A stretch of 41,523 nt of DNA from a bacterium (GCA_028824415.1 JAPPDX010000035.1:1-41523), one strand, 5' to 3'; positions 1 through 8,252 are shown, counted from the first letter of the stretch. Translations and numbers: made by a program. Notes: generated by a model from the letters alone, not told the origin.

Positions 1-344
1 TCCACGAGTTCGCGCTCGCCGCCGAGCTGGCCACTCGGGAACACCTCAACGGTGAATCGGCCGTCGGTGCGTTCCTCCACGAGTTCTTTGAACTTCACTG
101 AGGCGATGTCGGCGAACCCGTCGGGCGCACCCGAATGTCCGACACTCAACGTCAACTCCGGCAACGCCTCGGTGTCGGCCGGCGCCGGCGGCGCGGCCGG
201 TTCGGCGGGCGCCGGGTCGGGTGACGGTGACGCGGCCGGAGCCGGCTCGGCCGGCGCCGGAGGGGCGGCCGGGGAGCTGTCCTCGCCCCCGCAGGCGCCC
301 GCTACGAGAGCGAGCGCGAACAGTAGGAATCCGATCTTCCGCAC
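1..344 (-). CDS. TRAP-type substrate-binding lipoprotein, DctP family (5' end only)
   Basis: The gene runs off the left edge, so only about 114 N-terminal residues are visible. It starts at a GTG (344-342) preceded by a GAGGAGGA ribosome site. The product begins VRKIGFLLFALALVAGACGG, a lipoprotein signal with the acceptor Cys at about residue 18. A Pro/Ala-rich linker of about 35 residues follows. The mature domain then begins with LTLSVGHSGAPDG and continues to FKELVEERTDGRF and FPSGQLGGERELV. The FPSGQLG.ERE motif is typical of DctP/DctB-type periplasmic binding proteins of TRAP transporters, which capture organic acids outside the membrane. The TRAP membrane subunits would lie outside the window. 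Family assignment is firm; the ligand is unknown. It diverges from the P450 gene. Confidence 0.85.
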   Translation of the reverse strand, partial: MRKIGFLLFALALVAGACGGEDSSPAAPPAPAEPAPAASPSPDPAPAEPAAPPAPADTEALPELTLSVGHSGAPDGFADIASVKFKELVEERTDGRFTVEVFPSGQLGGERELV

Positions 345-384
345 AGTTCTTCCTCCTCGGATTGCGGCTGTGGGTCGGCGTCGG

Positions 385-413
385 ACACTAGTCCTGGCGG
401 CAGTCGTTGCCAA
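385..413 (-). promoter_or_regulatory. Promoter of the DctP-type gene
   Basis: On the minus strand, a TTGGCA -35 (413-408) and a TAGTGT -10 (390-385) are separated by 17 bp. They lie about 40 bp upstream of the GTG start at 344, leaving room for the strong ribosome site. Both hexamers are close to the sigma-70 consensus. Confidence 0.55.
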
Positions 414-445
414 GCAAGCGTCTGGTCGATCGGGTGTGCCGTTCC

Positions 446-451
446 TACACT
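446..451 (+). promoter_or_regulatory. -10 element of a leaderless P450 transcript
   Basis: TACACT ends 6 nt before the GTG at 458. This places transcription initiation at or next to the start codon. It supports GTG 458 over the in-frame ATG at 407, which lies upstream of this element. No Shine-Dalgarno sequence precedes 458. Confidence 0.5.
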
Positions 452-457
452 GTTGTC

Positions 458-1720
458 GTGCCTGCAAGCCGGACCGCCACCGCTGCGACGCAACCGACCG
501 GTCCCGCGCCGGGCGGTGATTCGCTGGGCGAGCGCTTCGCCGCGGTGCTCTTCGACGACGCCGAGCCGTTCGATCTCTACCGCGAGGCGCGCGCGTCGGA
601 GCCGGTGTTCTGGAGCGAGGGCGCCGCAAGCTGGGTCGTGACCCGTCACACCGACGTCAGGACGGTGTTCGAGGACGGGGAGCGTTTCAAGCCCCTGGCC
701 TTCGGGCCCGGGTCCTCGATGATTCATGGACGCGTGATCCTGCACATGGAGGGCCGCGAGCACAGCTTCCATGCCGGTGTGCTGGGCCGCTGGATTCGCA
801 GCCGCCGCCGCATGGAAGGCGACCTTCGGGAGTTGGCGGAGCGGATTACCGGACGCATCGTGGAAAGCCTTCCCGTGGGCGAGGCCGTGGATCTGCACCA
901 AGTGCTGAACACCGAGATGCCCATGGAGATGACCGCCACCTTCATGGGCATTCTGGAAGTGGCGGCCTTCCGACAGTGGTACGACGCCATCGGCAAGGCG
1001 AGCGTGTCGAACATTCGCAACGATCCCGAGGTGGAGCGCCGGGGTCGCGAGGCCCGCGCCGAACTGGGGGAATGGCTGGAGTCGGTCATTCGCGCCAAGC
1101 GGGCCGAGCCCGGCGATGACCTGCTGTCGGACCTGTGCACGGCCCGGTTCGAGGGGGCCCCGCTCAGCGACGACACCATTGCCTCGGCCTGCTCGCTGCT
1201 GCTGGCCGCGGGCGTGGAGACCACCTCCCGGGCATTGTCGAACCTCCAGAAGGCGCTGCTGCTGAACGGTCATTGGGAGAGGCTGCGAGCCGATCCCGGG
1301 TTGGTCGTACCGGCCTGCGCGGAGTCGCTGCGATACAACGCGCCGGCACACGGTCTGGTGCGCCAAGCCGTCGTTGACACGCAACTGGGCGGCGTGGATC
1401 TGACTGCGGGCGCCAAGCTTTTCGCGCTCGTGGGCTCAGCGAACCGGGATCAGGCGGTGTTCACGGACCCGGAGCGCTTCATCATCGACCGCTTCAGGGA
1501 GGATGCGTTCCGGCAGTTCACCCCGAAGGCCGACATTCTGCCGTTCGGCGCCGGAGCTCACCACTGCACCGGCTCGCTACTGGCGCGTCTGGAGATGGAG
1601 GTCGTGATGCGCCGGCTGCTCGAGCGCTTCGAGCGGGTGGAATTCGCCGGCGACGTGCCCGCCGACACCGGGTACGTGTTGCGGGGACCTCGGCACGTTC
1701 GCGTCGTGCTGGCCGGCTAG
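458..1720 (+). CDS. Cytochrome P450
   Basis: This is a 420-residue soluble bacterial P450 monooxygenase. It shows the I-helix oxygen-activation motif AAGVETTSR, the K-helix ExxR (ESLR) and the heme loop FGAGAHHCTG, with the thiolate ligand at about Cys370. Length and the lack of a membrane anchor fit class I actinobacterial enzymes that take electrons from a ferredoxin. No ferredoxin or reductase gene is adjacent. I chose GTG 458 because a TACACT -10 lies 6 nt upstream, which suggests a leaderless message; an in-frame ATG at 407 would add 17 residues. The acyl-CoA ligase gene starts 25 bp downstream on the same strand. The pair may therefore oxidise and then activate a carboxylic-acid or steroid-like substrate, which is inference. 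Confidence 0.93.
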   Translation: MPASRTATAATQPTGPAPGGDSLGERFAAVLFDDAEPFDLYREARASEPVFWSEGAASWVVTRHTDVRTVFEDGERFKPLAFGPGSSMIHGRVILHMEGREHSFHAGVLGRWIRSRRRMEGDLRELAERITGRIVESLPVGEAVDLHQVLNTEMPMEMTATFMGILEVAAFRQWYDAIGKASVSNIRNDPEVERRGREARAELGEWLESVIRAKRAEPGDDLLSDLCTARFEGAPLSDDTIASACSLLLAAGVETTSRALSNLQKALLLNGHWERLRADPGLVVPACAESLRYNAPAHGLVRQAVVDTQLGGVDLTAGAKLFALVGSANRDQAVFTDPERFIIDRFREDAFRQFTPKADILPFGAGAHHCTGSLLARLEMEVVMRRLLERFERVEFAGDVPADTGYVLRGPRHVRVVLAG

Positions 1721-1736
1721 CACTGTCGGCAGTGCT
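1719..1736 (+). other. Intercistronic hairpin between P450 and ligase genes
   Basis: A perfect 7-bp inverted repeat (AGCACTG / CAGTGCT) with a TCGG tetraloop overlaps the P450 stop codon. No U-tract follows, so it more likely stabilises the upstream message or modulates translation of the downstream GTG (1746) than terminates transcription. Confidence 0.35.
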
Positions 1737-1745
1737 GGACTGCCT

Positions 1746-3257
1746 GTGAATCTGGTCCCGCACCTACTGCGGCGCGCCGCGTCGGAGGCTCCGCGGCGAC
1801 TGGCGGTCGTCATCGACGGCGGTCCCCGGCTGAGCTACTCCGAGTTGCTGGCCCGCAGCGAGAATATGGCGGCCTGGTTGGCCGGCCGGGGGGTTCGGCG
1901 GGGCGACCGCGTGGTGGTGCGGGCAGCGGCCGGCCTTGCGCATTTCGACGCCAATCTGGCGGCCGCTCGGTTGGGCGCGGCCTGCGTGCCCGTTCCCGTC
2001 ACGATGGCCGCGGCGGAGACCGCGCGCCTGCTCGACGACTCGCGGCCTGCCCTGGGGCTCGCGGACGCCGACGGCGCGGTGGGATTGCGGCGCGCCGGAC
2101 TCGAAACTCTGGTCGTTGGTTCCGCCGACTACCAGGCAGCGGTGTCCCTGCGGCAGCCGGACACCACCGAGGCCTCACTCCCGCTGCCCGATCCAGGCGA
2201 TACGGCGTTGATGATCTACACCAGCGGCACGACCGGCGACCCGAAAGGGGTATGCCTCAGCCAGGAGGCGGTCACCCGGAATGCCGCCATGACCGAACGC
2301 GATCAGGGCTTCGGCTCTCATGAGGTTTACCTCAGTTCGACGCCGCTGTATCACGCCACCGCGGGGCTGCGGATCTTCACGATGCTCCATGGCGCGCACA
2401 CCCACGTCGTGCTGCCTCGCTTCTCGCCGGAGGGGTGGCTGCGTGTCGTGGAGGGTGAACGGATCACCGGTACGATCGCCGTGCCGACACAAGTCCAGCG
2501 AATCCTGGATCACCAGGACTACCACCCAGCTCGGCTGAAGTCGCTGCGGCTGCTGGTCTATGGCGCCGGCCCGAGCACGCGGTCGCTGATCCTGCGGATG
2601 CGCCAGGAGTTGCCGTGCGGCCTCTACCACGGTTACGGGCTGACCGAGTCCTGTGCGGTCGTCTGCGGGTTCGACGCTGAGGATCACAGGGCGTTGGCGG
2701 GGCCCGACGACCCCCGTCTCGGCTCGATCGGTCGGCCGCTGCCCGGCGTCGAGGTGCGGCTGCGCAGACTCGATGGTGGCGACGCCGTCACCGGAGAGGT
2801 GGGCGAGATCCTGCTTCGCGCGCCGAAGCTCATGTCGGGGTACTGGGACGATCCCGAGGCGACGGCCGCGGCGTTCTCCGACGGTTGGCTGCGTACTGGC
2901 GATCTGGCCACCGCGGATGCAGGTGGGTACCTCATGCTGGTGGGTCGGAGCAAGGACGTCATCATCTCCGGGGGTGTCAACATCCATCCCGCCCAGATCG
3001 AGCGTGTGCTGGCCAGCCATCCTGATGTCGAGGAGGTGGCTGTGTTCGGTGTGCCGGACCCCGAGTGGGGCGAAGCGCCCGTAGCCGTCGTGCGAACTTC
3101 GCCGGGCGCCGCAATTCGGCCTGACGAATTGGCCGATCTCGTGGCGACCCGACTCGACCGGCGCAGCCGACCCCGCCAGGTGGCCTTCGTAGACGAATTC
3201 CCGCGCACCGACACCGGCAAGATCCGTCGCCGGGATCTGCCGAGCCTGCTGGAATGA
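1746..3257 (+). CDS. Acyl-CoA synthetase / AMP-dependent ligase
   Basis: This 503-residue protein is a class I adenylate-forming enzyme of the acyl-CoA synthetase family. It activates a carboxylic acid with ATP and transfers the acyl group to CoA. Visible core motifs are the P-loop MIYTSGTTGDPKG, the A5 motif YHGYGLTES, the A7 motif DGWLRTGDLA, the hinge GRSKDVIISGGVNIHP and the C-terminal catalytic lysine in RTDTGKIRRRDL. Length and motif order are normal and nothing is missing. The start is GTG 1746; no strong ribosome site is seen, so translation may be coupled to the P450 gene 25 bp upstream. It converges with the SDR gene. Substrate class cannot be read from sequence alone. Confidence 0.92.
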   Translation: MNLVPHLLRRAASEAPRRLAVVIDGGPRLSYSELLARSENMAAWLAGRGVRRGDRVVVRAAAGLAHFDANLAAARLGAACVPVPVTMAAAETARLLDDSRPALGLADADGAVGLRRAGLETLVVGSADYQAAVSLRQPDTTEASLPLPDPGDTALMIYTSGTTGDPKGVCLSQEAVTRNAAMTERDQGFGSHEVYLSSTPLYHATAGLRIFTMLHGAHTHVVLPRFSPEGWLRVVEGERITGTIAVPTQVQRILDHQDYHPARLKSLRLLVYGAGPSTRSLILRMRQELPCGLYHGYGLTESCAVVCGFDAEDHRALAGPDDPRLGSIGRPLPGVEVRLRRLDGGDAVTGEVGEILLRAPKLMSGYWDDPEATAAAFSDGWLRTGDLATADAGGYLMLVGRSKDVIISGGVNIHPAQIERVLASHPDVEEVAVFGVPDPEWGEAPVAVVRTSPGAAIRPDELADLVATRLDRRSRPRQVAFVDEFPRTDTGKIRRRDLPSLLE

Positions 3258-3282
3258 GCCGCCCTGCTGGGGAGTGGCTGTT

Positions 3283-4068
3283 CTAGGCGCGCAGGCCGCC
3301 GTCGAGCACCAGGCAGGCGCCGGTCATGTATTCGGGGGCCTCGCAGGCCAGGTAGCGGACGGTCTCGGCCACCTCGTCGGGGTCGGCGTAGCGGCCGAGC
3401 GGCACCATGTGGGCGTACTCGGTGGGCAGATCCAGGTCGCCGAGCGCGGAGACGATGCGGTCCACCATGGGCGATTCCACGAAGCCGGGGCAGACGGCGT
3501 TGACGACAATTCCCGATGGCCCCAGTTCCAGCGCCAGCGAACGCGTCAGGCCCACGACGGCGTGCTTGGAGGCGTGGTACACGCCGGTGAAGGCGCCCCC
3601 GGCCAGCCCGGCGCCCGAGGCCATGTTCACGATACGACCGCCCCCGGAAGCCTTGAAGATCTCGGCGGCGGCGCCGCAGAGCCAGAACAGGCTCATGACG
3701 TTCACATCGAACGTGCGACGCACGTCGGCAGGTACCAGCGCCTCCACCGGCGAGGCGGGGCCCTCGACGCCGTGGGCGTTGACCAGTACGTCGAGTCCGT
3801 CGAGCGACTCTTCGGCGCCGGTGACGGCGCCCCGGGCCGCCACCTCATCGGTGACATCGGCCGGGATCGTCCGGATTGAGTCGGTGCTCCCCGCTCGTCC
3901 GTCGCCGAGTTCGGCGGCAACCCTCGCCAGCCGCGGCGCGTCGACATCGCACAGAGCCAGGCGGCAGCCGGCCGCCGCCAGGCGGGCCGCGATACGCCGC
4001 CCAAGGTGTCCGGCTGCGCCGGTGAGCAGCGCATTCAGCGGCTGCTCCGGCGAACTCACCGCGGGCAC
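3283..4068 (-). CDS. SDR-family NAD(P)-dependent oxidoreductase
   Basis: This is a classical short-chain dehydrogenase/reductase of 261 residues. The cofactor motif is TGAAGHLG (TGxxxGxG-like). An NAHG replaces the usual NNAG, the catalytic Ser is in NMASGAG, and the YHASK motif holds the Tyr/Lys pair. The C-terminal LVLDGG is also typical. An Asp in the CDVD segment after strand 2 suggests NAD(H) preference. The start GTG (4068-4066) sits 6 nt from a TAGTCT -10 on the minus strand, so the message is probably leaderless. It converges with the acyl-CoA ligase gene, 25 bp away. It may act with the P450/ligase pair or with the ABC-linked cluster that starts divergently at 4294; neither link is proven. 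Confidence 0.9.
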   Translation of the reverse strand: MPAVSSPEQPLNALLTGAAGHLGRRIAARLAAAGCRLALCDVDAPRLARVAAELGDGRAGSTDSIRTIPADVTDEVAARGAVTGAEESLDGLDVLVNAHGVEGPASPVEALVPADVRRTFDVNVMSLFWLCGAAAEIFKASGGGRIVNMASGAGLAGGAFTGVYHASKHAVVGLTRSLALELGPSGIVVNAVCPGFVESPMVDRIVSALGDLDLPTEYAHMVPLGRYADPDEVAETVRYLACEAPEYMTGACLVLDGGLRA

Positions 4069-4074
4069 GTTCCC

Positions 4075-4080
4075 AGACTA
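4075..4080 (-). promoter_or_regulatory. -10 element of the leaderless SDR gene
   Basis: Read on the minus strand, TAGTCT ends 6 nt before the GTG at 4068. No ribosome site lies between, consistent with leaderless transcription. Confidence 0.45.
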
Positions 4081-4099
4081 GAGGGCCCCCGGACTCGCC

Positions 4100-4130
4100 T
4101 TGGATGTACCGGGGGGTATTGATCTATAGT
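4100..4130 (+). promoter_or_regulatory. Putative promoter of the ABC importer operon
   Basis: TTGGAT (4100-4105) and TATAGT (4125-4130) are spaced by 19 bp, slightly long. The implied 5' leader is about 155 nt. It contains an ATCGT-CGA-ACGAT inverted repeat (4161-4173) that could be an operator, a GGGGG-TGCGT-CCCCC hairpin (4202-4216), and a GAGAGGGGAAAG ribosome site just before the ATG at 4294. No known riboswitch was recognised in this leader. Confidence 0.4.
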
Positions 4131-4293
4131 CGGCATCCGCCTTTGGGTCTTCCTGTGGAGATCGTCGAACGATGCTACAGCGCCGAGGGTTCTGGCCCGG
4201 CGGGGGTGCGTCCCCCACTCGGTCGGGGTTCGCGGTTCTGCGGGGAGGACCACTGGCGGGAACGACATCGTCACACCGAGAGGGGAAAGACGG

Positions 4294-6075
4294 ATGAAAC
4301 TGTTTAGGAGACGGGGATCGGCTCTTGGGCTGGTGCTGTTGGCGGTGCTGGGGCTCATAGCGGCCTCCTGCGCGGCTGACACGAGTGACATCGAAGCGTC
4401 GGCCGACGCGGCGATGAGTACGGCCCAGGGGGCGGCAACTGACGCCGGTGTGGCGATCGCAGACGCCGGAGCAGCGTCTGCGGATGCCGCGGCCGCGTCC
4501 GCGGATGCTGGTGCGGCGTCGGCGGAGGCAGCTGCGGCTGCTGCTGATGCGGCGGCGGCGTCTGCCGACGCGGCGGCTGCACTTGCAGCGGCCAACGCGG
4601 CGCAGGCTGCGGCCGATCTCGCCCAGGCCACGGCCGAGGGCAACGAGGCGGCGGTCGCGGCGGCCGAGGCGGCTCTGGCGGCTGCCGAGGCGGCGGCTGC
4701 CGAAGCGTCGGCCGAAGCCTCTGCAGCCCGCCAGGAGGCTGCGGCTGCGCACGAAGAGGCCCACGCTGCGCAGGAGGAGGCTGCGGCTGCGCACGAAGAG
4801 GCCGAAGCGGCGATCGCGGACGCCGAGGCCGCGAAGGCTGAGGCTGCGGCTGCGCACGAAGAGGCCGAGGCGGCAATCGCGGCGACGGCACGGCCCTTCG
4901 AGGGCGTCACGCTGAAGTTCGGCAAGGCCCCGCACGGTGCGGACGAGATCGCACTGTTCGAGACGTGGTTGGCGCCCTTCGAGGAGCGGACCGGCATCAA
5001 CGTCGAGCACACGGTGGTTCCGTGGGGCGACGTCGAGTCGACCTACACCGCCAGCTTCGCCGGCGACGACCCGTTCGACGTGACCTACCAGGTGAGCACG
5101 CACCTCACGCTGTTCGGTGATCGCGGCGCCTTCATGGACGTGCTGCCGCTGATGAGCGCCCCGGAGTACGCCTCCGAGCGCGCCCACTTCATCGACAGTG
5201 CCATCGACGCCAGCCTCTACCAGGGCAAGCTGTACGGCGTCCCGATCATCATCGGCAGCACCGTGATGTTCGTGAACCTGGACCTGCTCGAGCAGGCCGG
5301 CGTGAGCGGGGTCCCGTCCACGACTGAGGAACTCATCGCCGCGGCCCAAGCCGTGGAGGCGAACACCGACGCCATCGGCTTCCACGTGCCGATGACGACC
5401 GTGGACTTCAACTGGTACTTCAACCTGCAGAACGTCCACAACTTCGGTGGCGACATCGTCTCCGACGACTACACGTCGGCGACCCTCGACTCCGACGCGG
5501 TGCGCCAGGCGACGCAGTTCGGCGTGGATCTCATCTGCACCCACGGGGTGCAGCCGCCGATCGGTCAGTACAACCGTGAGGAAGGCATCTCGCTGTTCAA
5601 GGGCGGCCAGCTGGCAATGCTGCTGGACGAGCCTCTGCGTGTCACCGCCTTCGAGGACGAGGGCCTGCCCTTCAACTGGGACATCGCACCGCCGGTCGGG
5701 GCGCCCGACGGGACCCAGACGATGTTCTCCACGACGGGCCACTGGTCGGTCGCCGCGGAGAGCAGCAATCCCGAAGCCGCCTGGGAGTTGGCCAAGTTCC
5801 TGAGCTCGGCCGAGTTCATGACCGCCTACAACGAGGTCTACGGCTGGATCTCGCCGCGGGACGACATCACGACGTTCCTCGGCAACGAGAAGCTGCAGAG
5901 GAACCTCGAGTGGGTCCTGGCTTCCTGGGATGGTCTGGTCACGCACCCGAACATCGCCCAGATCCTGGACGAGTACGGCCAGGCACTCGAGGCGGCGGCC
6001 TCCTGTGAGGTGTCGGTCGACGACGCTCTGTCCGGAGCCCAAGAGCGCGCTGCGGAGATCCTGGAGCGCGGCTAA
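4294..6075 (+). CDS. ABC sugar-type substrate-binding lipoprotein with alanine-rich stalk
   Basis: This 593-residue extracellular solute-binding protein is the ligand-capture component of the ABC importer encoded just downstream. The N-terminus MKLFRRRGSALGLVLLAVLG leads to a lipobox ending in Cys26. Residues of about 27-200 are almost entirely Ala, Glu, Asp, Ser and Gln in a helical, coiled-coil-like pattern, with repeated AAAHEEAEAA blocks. The binding fold starts near residue 203 (FEGVTLKFGKAPHG) and has normal family-1 length of about 390 residues. It includes YGVPIIIGSTVMFVN and the FSTTGHWSVAAESSNPEAAW segment. The stalk is very long for this family and may hold the domain away from the membrane. 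The start is ATG 4294 with a good ribosome site. The ligand is unknown. Confidence 0.9.
   Translation: MKLFRRRGSALGLVLLAVLGLIAASCAADTSDIEASADAAMSTAQGAATDAGVAIADAGAASADAAAASADAGAASAEAAAAAADAAAASADAAAALAAANAAQAAADLAQATAEGNEAAVAAAEAALAAAEAAAAEASAEASAARQEAAAAHEEAHAAQEEAAAAHEEAEAAIADAEAAKAEAAAAHEEAEAAIAATARPFEGVTLKFGKAPHGADEIALFETWLAPFEERTGINVEHTVVPWGDVESTYTASFAGDDPFDVTYQVSTHLTLFGDRGAFMDVLPLMSAPEYASERAHFIDSAIDASLYQGKLYGVPIIIGSTVMFVNLDLLEQAGVSGVPSTTEELIAAAQAVEANTDAIGFHVPMTTVDFNWYFNLQNVHNFGGDIVSDDYTSATLDSDAVRQATQFGVDLICTHGVQPPIGQYNREEGISLFKGGQLAMLLDEPLRVTAFEDEGLPFNWDIAPPVGAPDGTQTMFSTTGHWSVAAESSNPEAAWELAKFLSSAEFMTAYNEVYGWISPRDDITTFLGNEKLQRNLEWVLASWDGLVTHPNIAQILDEYGQALEAAASCEVSVDDALSGAQERAAEILERG
4735..4866 (+). 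repeat. Direct repeats inside the alanine-rich stalk
   Basis: A block of about 24 bp beginning GAGGCTGCGGCTGCGCACGA occurs three times, at 4735, 4777 and 4840. It encodes EAAAAHEEA-type segments. Spacings of 42 and 63 bp keep the reading frame, so the stalk can lengthen or shorten by slippage without frameshift. Confidence 0.7.
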
Positions 6076-6084
6076 CCAACGCAA

Positions 6085-6121
6085 CGGTCGGCCCCGACGG
6101 TGAAGACCGCGGGGCCGACCG
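6085..6121 (+). other. Strong intergenic hairpin 1 (binding protein - permease)
   Basis: A 12-bp perfect stem (6085-6096 with 6110-6121) is extended by an inner CGGT/ACCG stem with a GAAG loop and a single bulged A. No U-tract follows. In ABC operons such hairpins after the binding-protein gene commonly protect its message or partly terminate, giving more binding protein than permease. Confidence 0.6.
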
Positions 6122-6137
6122 CTGATACTCACGGTCC

Positions 6138-6172
6138 GGGACCGGCAGCTCCGATGAGGGGCTGCCGGTCCC
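6138..6172 (+). other. Strong intergenic hairpin 2 (binding protein - permease)
   Basis: A second perfect 12-bp stem, GGGACCGGCAGC (6138-6149) with its complement (6161-6172), encloses an 11-nt loop. It lies 16 bp after the first hairpin, and again no U-tract follows. The pair fills the 187-bp gap between the binding-protein and permease genes. Confidence 0.6.
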
Positions 6173-6262
6173 CGGGCACACCGATCACTTTGCACATTCT
6201 CGACATCGAGGCAGGCACGTGAAGGTGCGACCTCCCGGGATACACACCACCGCGAGGACTTC

Positions 6263-7240
6263 ATGACCGCGGTCGAGGCGCCGGTACAGGAGGCGGTGGC
6301 CGACGACTGGGCGGCGCCCAGCCTTAGCGACGCCGAGTACCGCTGGCGGGCCCGCCGTTATCGCTTCCGCACCGTCCGGCGCGCCGCGGGCTTCCTGTCG
6401 CCGTACCTCCTCATCTGGAGCGTCTTCCTGGCCATCCCCGCCGTTTGGGGCGTCTTCCTGAGTTTCAATCAGGGCGGTCTCATCAAAGGGGACGAGCGGG
6501 TCTTCGTCGGCTTCGACAACTGGACTCGCGCCGTCGGCGACTCCGAACTCCGCACCGCGGTGAAGAACACCAGCATCTACGTGGTGATCGCCATCGCGGT
6601 GGTGTTCACCCTGGCCATCTTCCTGGCCTCGCTCCTGAACCACTACAAGAAGGGCAGCAACTTCTTCAAGGTGGCGCTGTACTTCCCGCTGCTGGCGCCG
6701 CCGATCCTCGGGGCCCTCATGTGGTTCTTCATGGTCAACTTCGACTTCGGGATCCTCAACCTCCTCAAGCGGTCAGTGTTCGGAGGCGATGGCGTGGCGT
6801 TCCTGGGCGACAATCCCCACGCCCTGCTGACCATCGTGGCGGTGGAGGTGTGGCGCGGCCTGGGATTCTGGGTTCTGTTCTACCTGGCGGGTCTGCAGAG
6901 CGTGCCCGAGGAACTGCAGGCCGCCGCCCGCATCGACGGAGCTGGCAAGTGGCGGCGGTTCCGGCGCATCACCGTGCCGACGCTCCGCCCGCTGTTGCTG
7001 TTCGCCCTGGTGATCGCCGTCATCTTCAACTTCCAGCTCTTCGACTCGGTGAAGGTTCTCACCGACGGTGGCCCGAGGCTCGGCACCGCCACGGTGGTGT
7101 GGTTCATCCACAAGCGGCTGTTCGCGTTCCAGGACACGGGGCTGGCCTATGCGGCCAGCATTGGGCTGCTCATCGTGGTGCTGATCCTCACCGGTCTGTC
7201 GTTCTGGGCTCTGGGCAAGCGACGCCAGCGCGAGGCGTGA
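6263..7240 (+). CDS. ABC transporter permease, MalF/UgpA type
   Basis: This 325-residue inner-membrane permease is one of two channel subunits of a CUT1-type importer. A cytoplasmic N-terminal tail of about 45 residues precedes six predicted transmembrane segments, the first near FLSPYLLIWSVFLAIPAVWG. The EAA loop that docks on the ATPase reads EELQAAARIDGAGKWRRFRR, followed by ITVPTLRPLL. The large first periplasmic loop and GLGFWVLFYLAGLQSVP are typical of the MalF-side subunit. ATG 6263 has GAGGA upstream. The second permease gene follows after 12 bp, so the two are co-translated. The substrate is undetermined; sugar, polyol or glycerol-phosphate relatives are common in this family. Confidence 0.93.
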   Translation: MTAVEAPVQEAVADDWAAPSLSDAEYRWRARRYRFRTVRRAAGFLSPYLLIWSVFLAIPAVWGVFLSFNQGGLIKGDERVFVGFDNWTRAVGDSELRTAVKNTSIYVVIAIAVVFTLAIFLASLLNHYKKGSNFFKVALYFPLLAPPILGALMWFFMVNFDFGILNLLKRSVFGGDGVAFLGDNPHALLTIVAVEVWRGLGFWVLFYLAGLQSVPEELQAAARIDGAGKWRRFRRITVPTLRPLLLFALVIAVIFNFQLFDSVKVLTDGGPRLGTATVVWFIHKRLFAFQDTGLAYAASIGLLIVVLILTGLSFWALGKRRQREA

Positions 7241-7252
7241 CGGGGTGGCGAC

Positions 7253-8212
7253 GTGACGACCGATGTGCCAGAGACGGATGTGACCGTCACCGCGGCGCCG
7301 GAGGAGTCCAGCGACGCGGTCGCCATGGCGGAGCGTCTCGCCGAGGCGGGACGGGCCAGGCGCGCCAGCGACCGCACCCGGAAGATCATCGCCTACGTGA
7401 TCCTCACGCTGTTCGTCGTGATCGCCATCGGTCCGGCCTTCTACCTCATCTCGCCGGCGTTCCGCGACAGCGTCTCGCTGTTCACCTACCCGCCGGAGTG
7501 GATCCCCAGCGAGCCCACGCTGGAGAACTACCGCTTCCTCTTCTCCAGCACCAGCTACGTGCGCTGGGCGGTCAACACGCTGATCTTCGCCGGCTCCACA
7601 ACTCTGTTGACCCTGGCCACCAACACCATGGCCGGATACGCCTTCGCCCGTCTGCGCTTCCCGGGGCGCAACGTGCTCTTCTTCGTGATCCTGGCGACGC
7701 TCATGGTGCCGGTGGCGGCCGTGCTGGCGCCCACCTACCTGACGGTCAACACCATCGGGGATTGGCCCATCATCGGCAACTGGATCGACATCGACACCTA
7801 CCTGGGCCTGATCCTCCCCAGTGCCGTGTCCCCCCTGGGGGTGTTCATGATGCGCCAGTTCATCGAGACCCTCCCCGACGGCCTCTACGAGGCGGCGCGC
7901 CTGGACGGAGCAAGCGAGTGGCGCATCTTCACCAAGATCGTGCTGCCGCTCATCAAGCCGGCCCTCGTGGTGCTGGGCATCTTCGTGTTCATGCTCACCT
8001 GGGCGAGCTACCTGTGGCCCCTGGTAGCGGCGACGGACAACGAGTTCAGGGTCCTGACGGTGGGCATCGCCTCACTCAAGGGGCAGTTCGTGACCGACTG
8101 GGGCATCCTGGCGGCGGCGTCGCTCCTGACGATCGTGCCGGTGACCATCGTGTTCCTGTTCTTCCAGAAGTGGTTCGTGCAGGCCTCGATGGCCGGTGCC
8201 CTGAAGCAATGA
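7253..8212 (+). CDS. ABC transporter permease, MalG/UgpE type
   Basis: This 319-residue permease is the second channel subunit. It starts at GTG 7253 and has an acidic, disordered-looking N-terminal tail of about 45 residues before the first membrane segment (IIAYVILTLFVVIAIGPAFY). The EAA loop LPDGLYEAARLDGASEWRIF followed by TKIVLPLIKPAL is clear. The MalG-type end, FFQKWFVQASMAGALKQ, with its conserved terminal AGA(L)K-like motif, is intact. It is 12 bp after the first permease gene and 40 bp before the ATPase gene, so all three belong to one operon. Confidence 0.93.
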   Translation: MTTDVPETDVTVTAAPEESSDAVAMAERLAEAGRARRASDRTRKIIAYVILTLFVVIAIGPAFYLISPAFRDSVSLFTYPPEWIPSEPTLENYRFLFSSTSYVRWAVNTLIFAGSTTLLTLATNTMAGYAFARLRFPGRNVLFFVILATLMVPVAAVLAPTYLTVNTIGDWPIIGNWIDIDTYLGLILPSAVSPLGVFMMRQFIETLPDGLYEAARLDGASEWRIFTKIVLPLIKPALVVLGIFVFMLTWASYLWPLVAATDNEFRVLTVGIASLKGQFVTDWGILAAASLLTIVPVTIVFLFFQKWFVQASMAGALKQ

Positions 8213-8252
8213 CCCGGAGAAGCAATGACGCAGAGACGAAATCGGAGGCGCC

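Noticed and set aside
407-457. In-frame ATG 407 as P450 start
   Set aside because: A TACACT -10 lies at 446-451, downstream of this ATG, and P450 similarity starts later, so GTG 458 is preferred.
52-519. Plus-strand Gly/Ala-rich frame at the left edge
   Set aside because: The opposite strand encodes a clear DctP-type lipoprotein with signal peptide, ribosome site and promoter; the plus frame is its shadow.
4056-5012. Ala/Ser-rich minus-strand open frame of 318 codons
   Set aside because: It is the antisense shadow of the alanine-rich stalk (GCN repeats read as Ala/Ser on the other strand) and lacks a start signal.
4078-6264. Long 728-codon minus-strand open frame
   Set aside because: It lies antisense to the solute-binding protein gene. 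The product is low-complexity Arg/His-rich with no domain, as expected opposite GC-rich codons.
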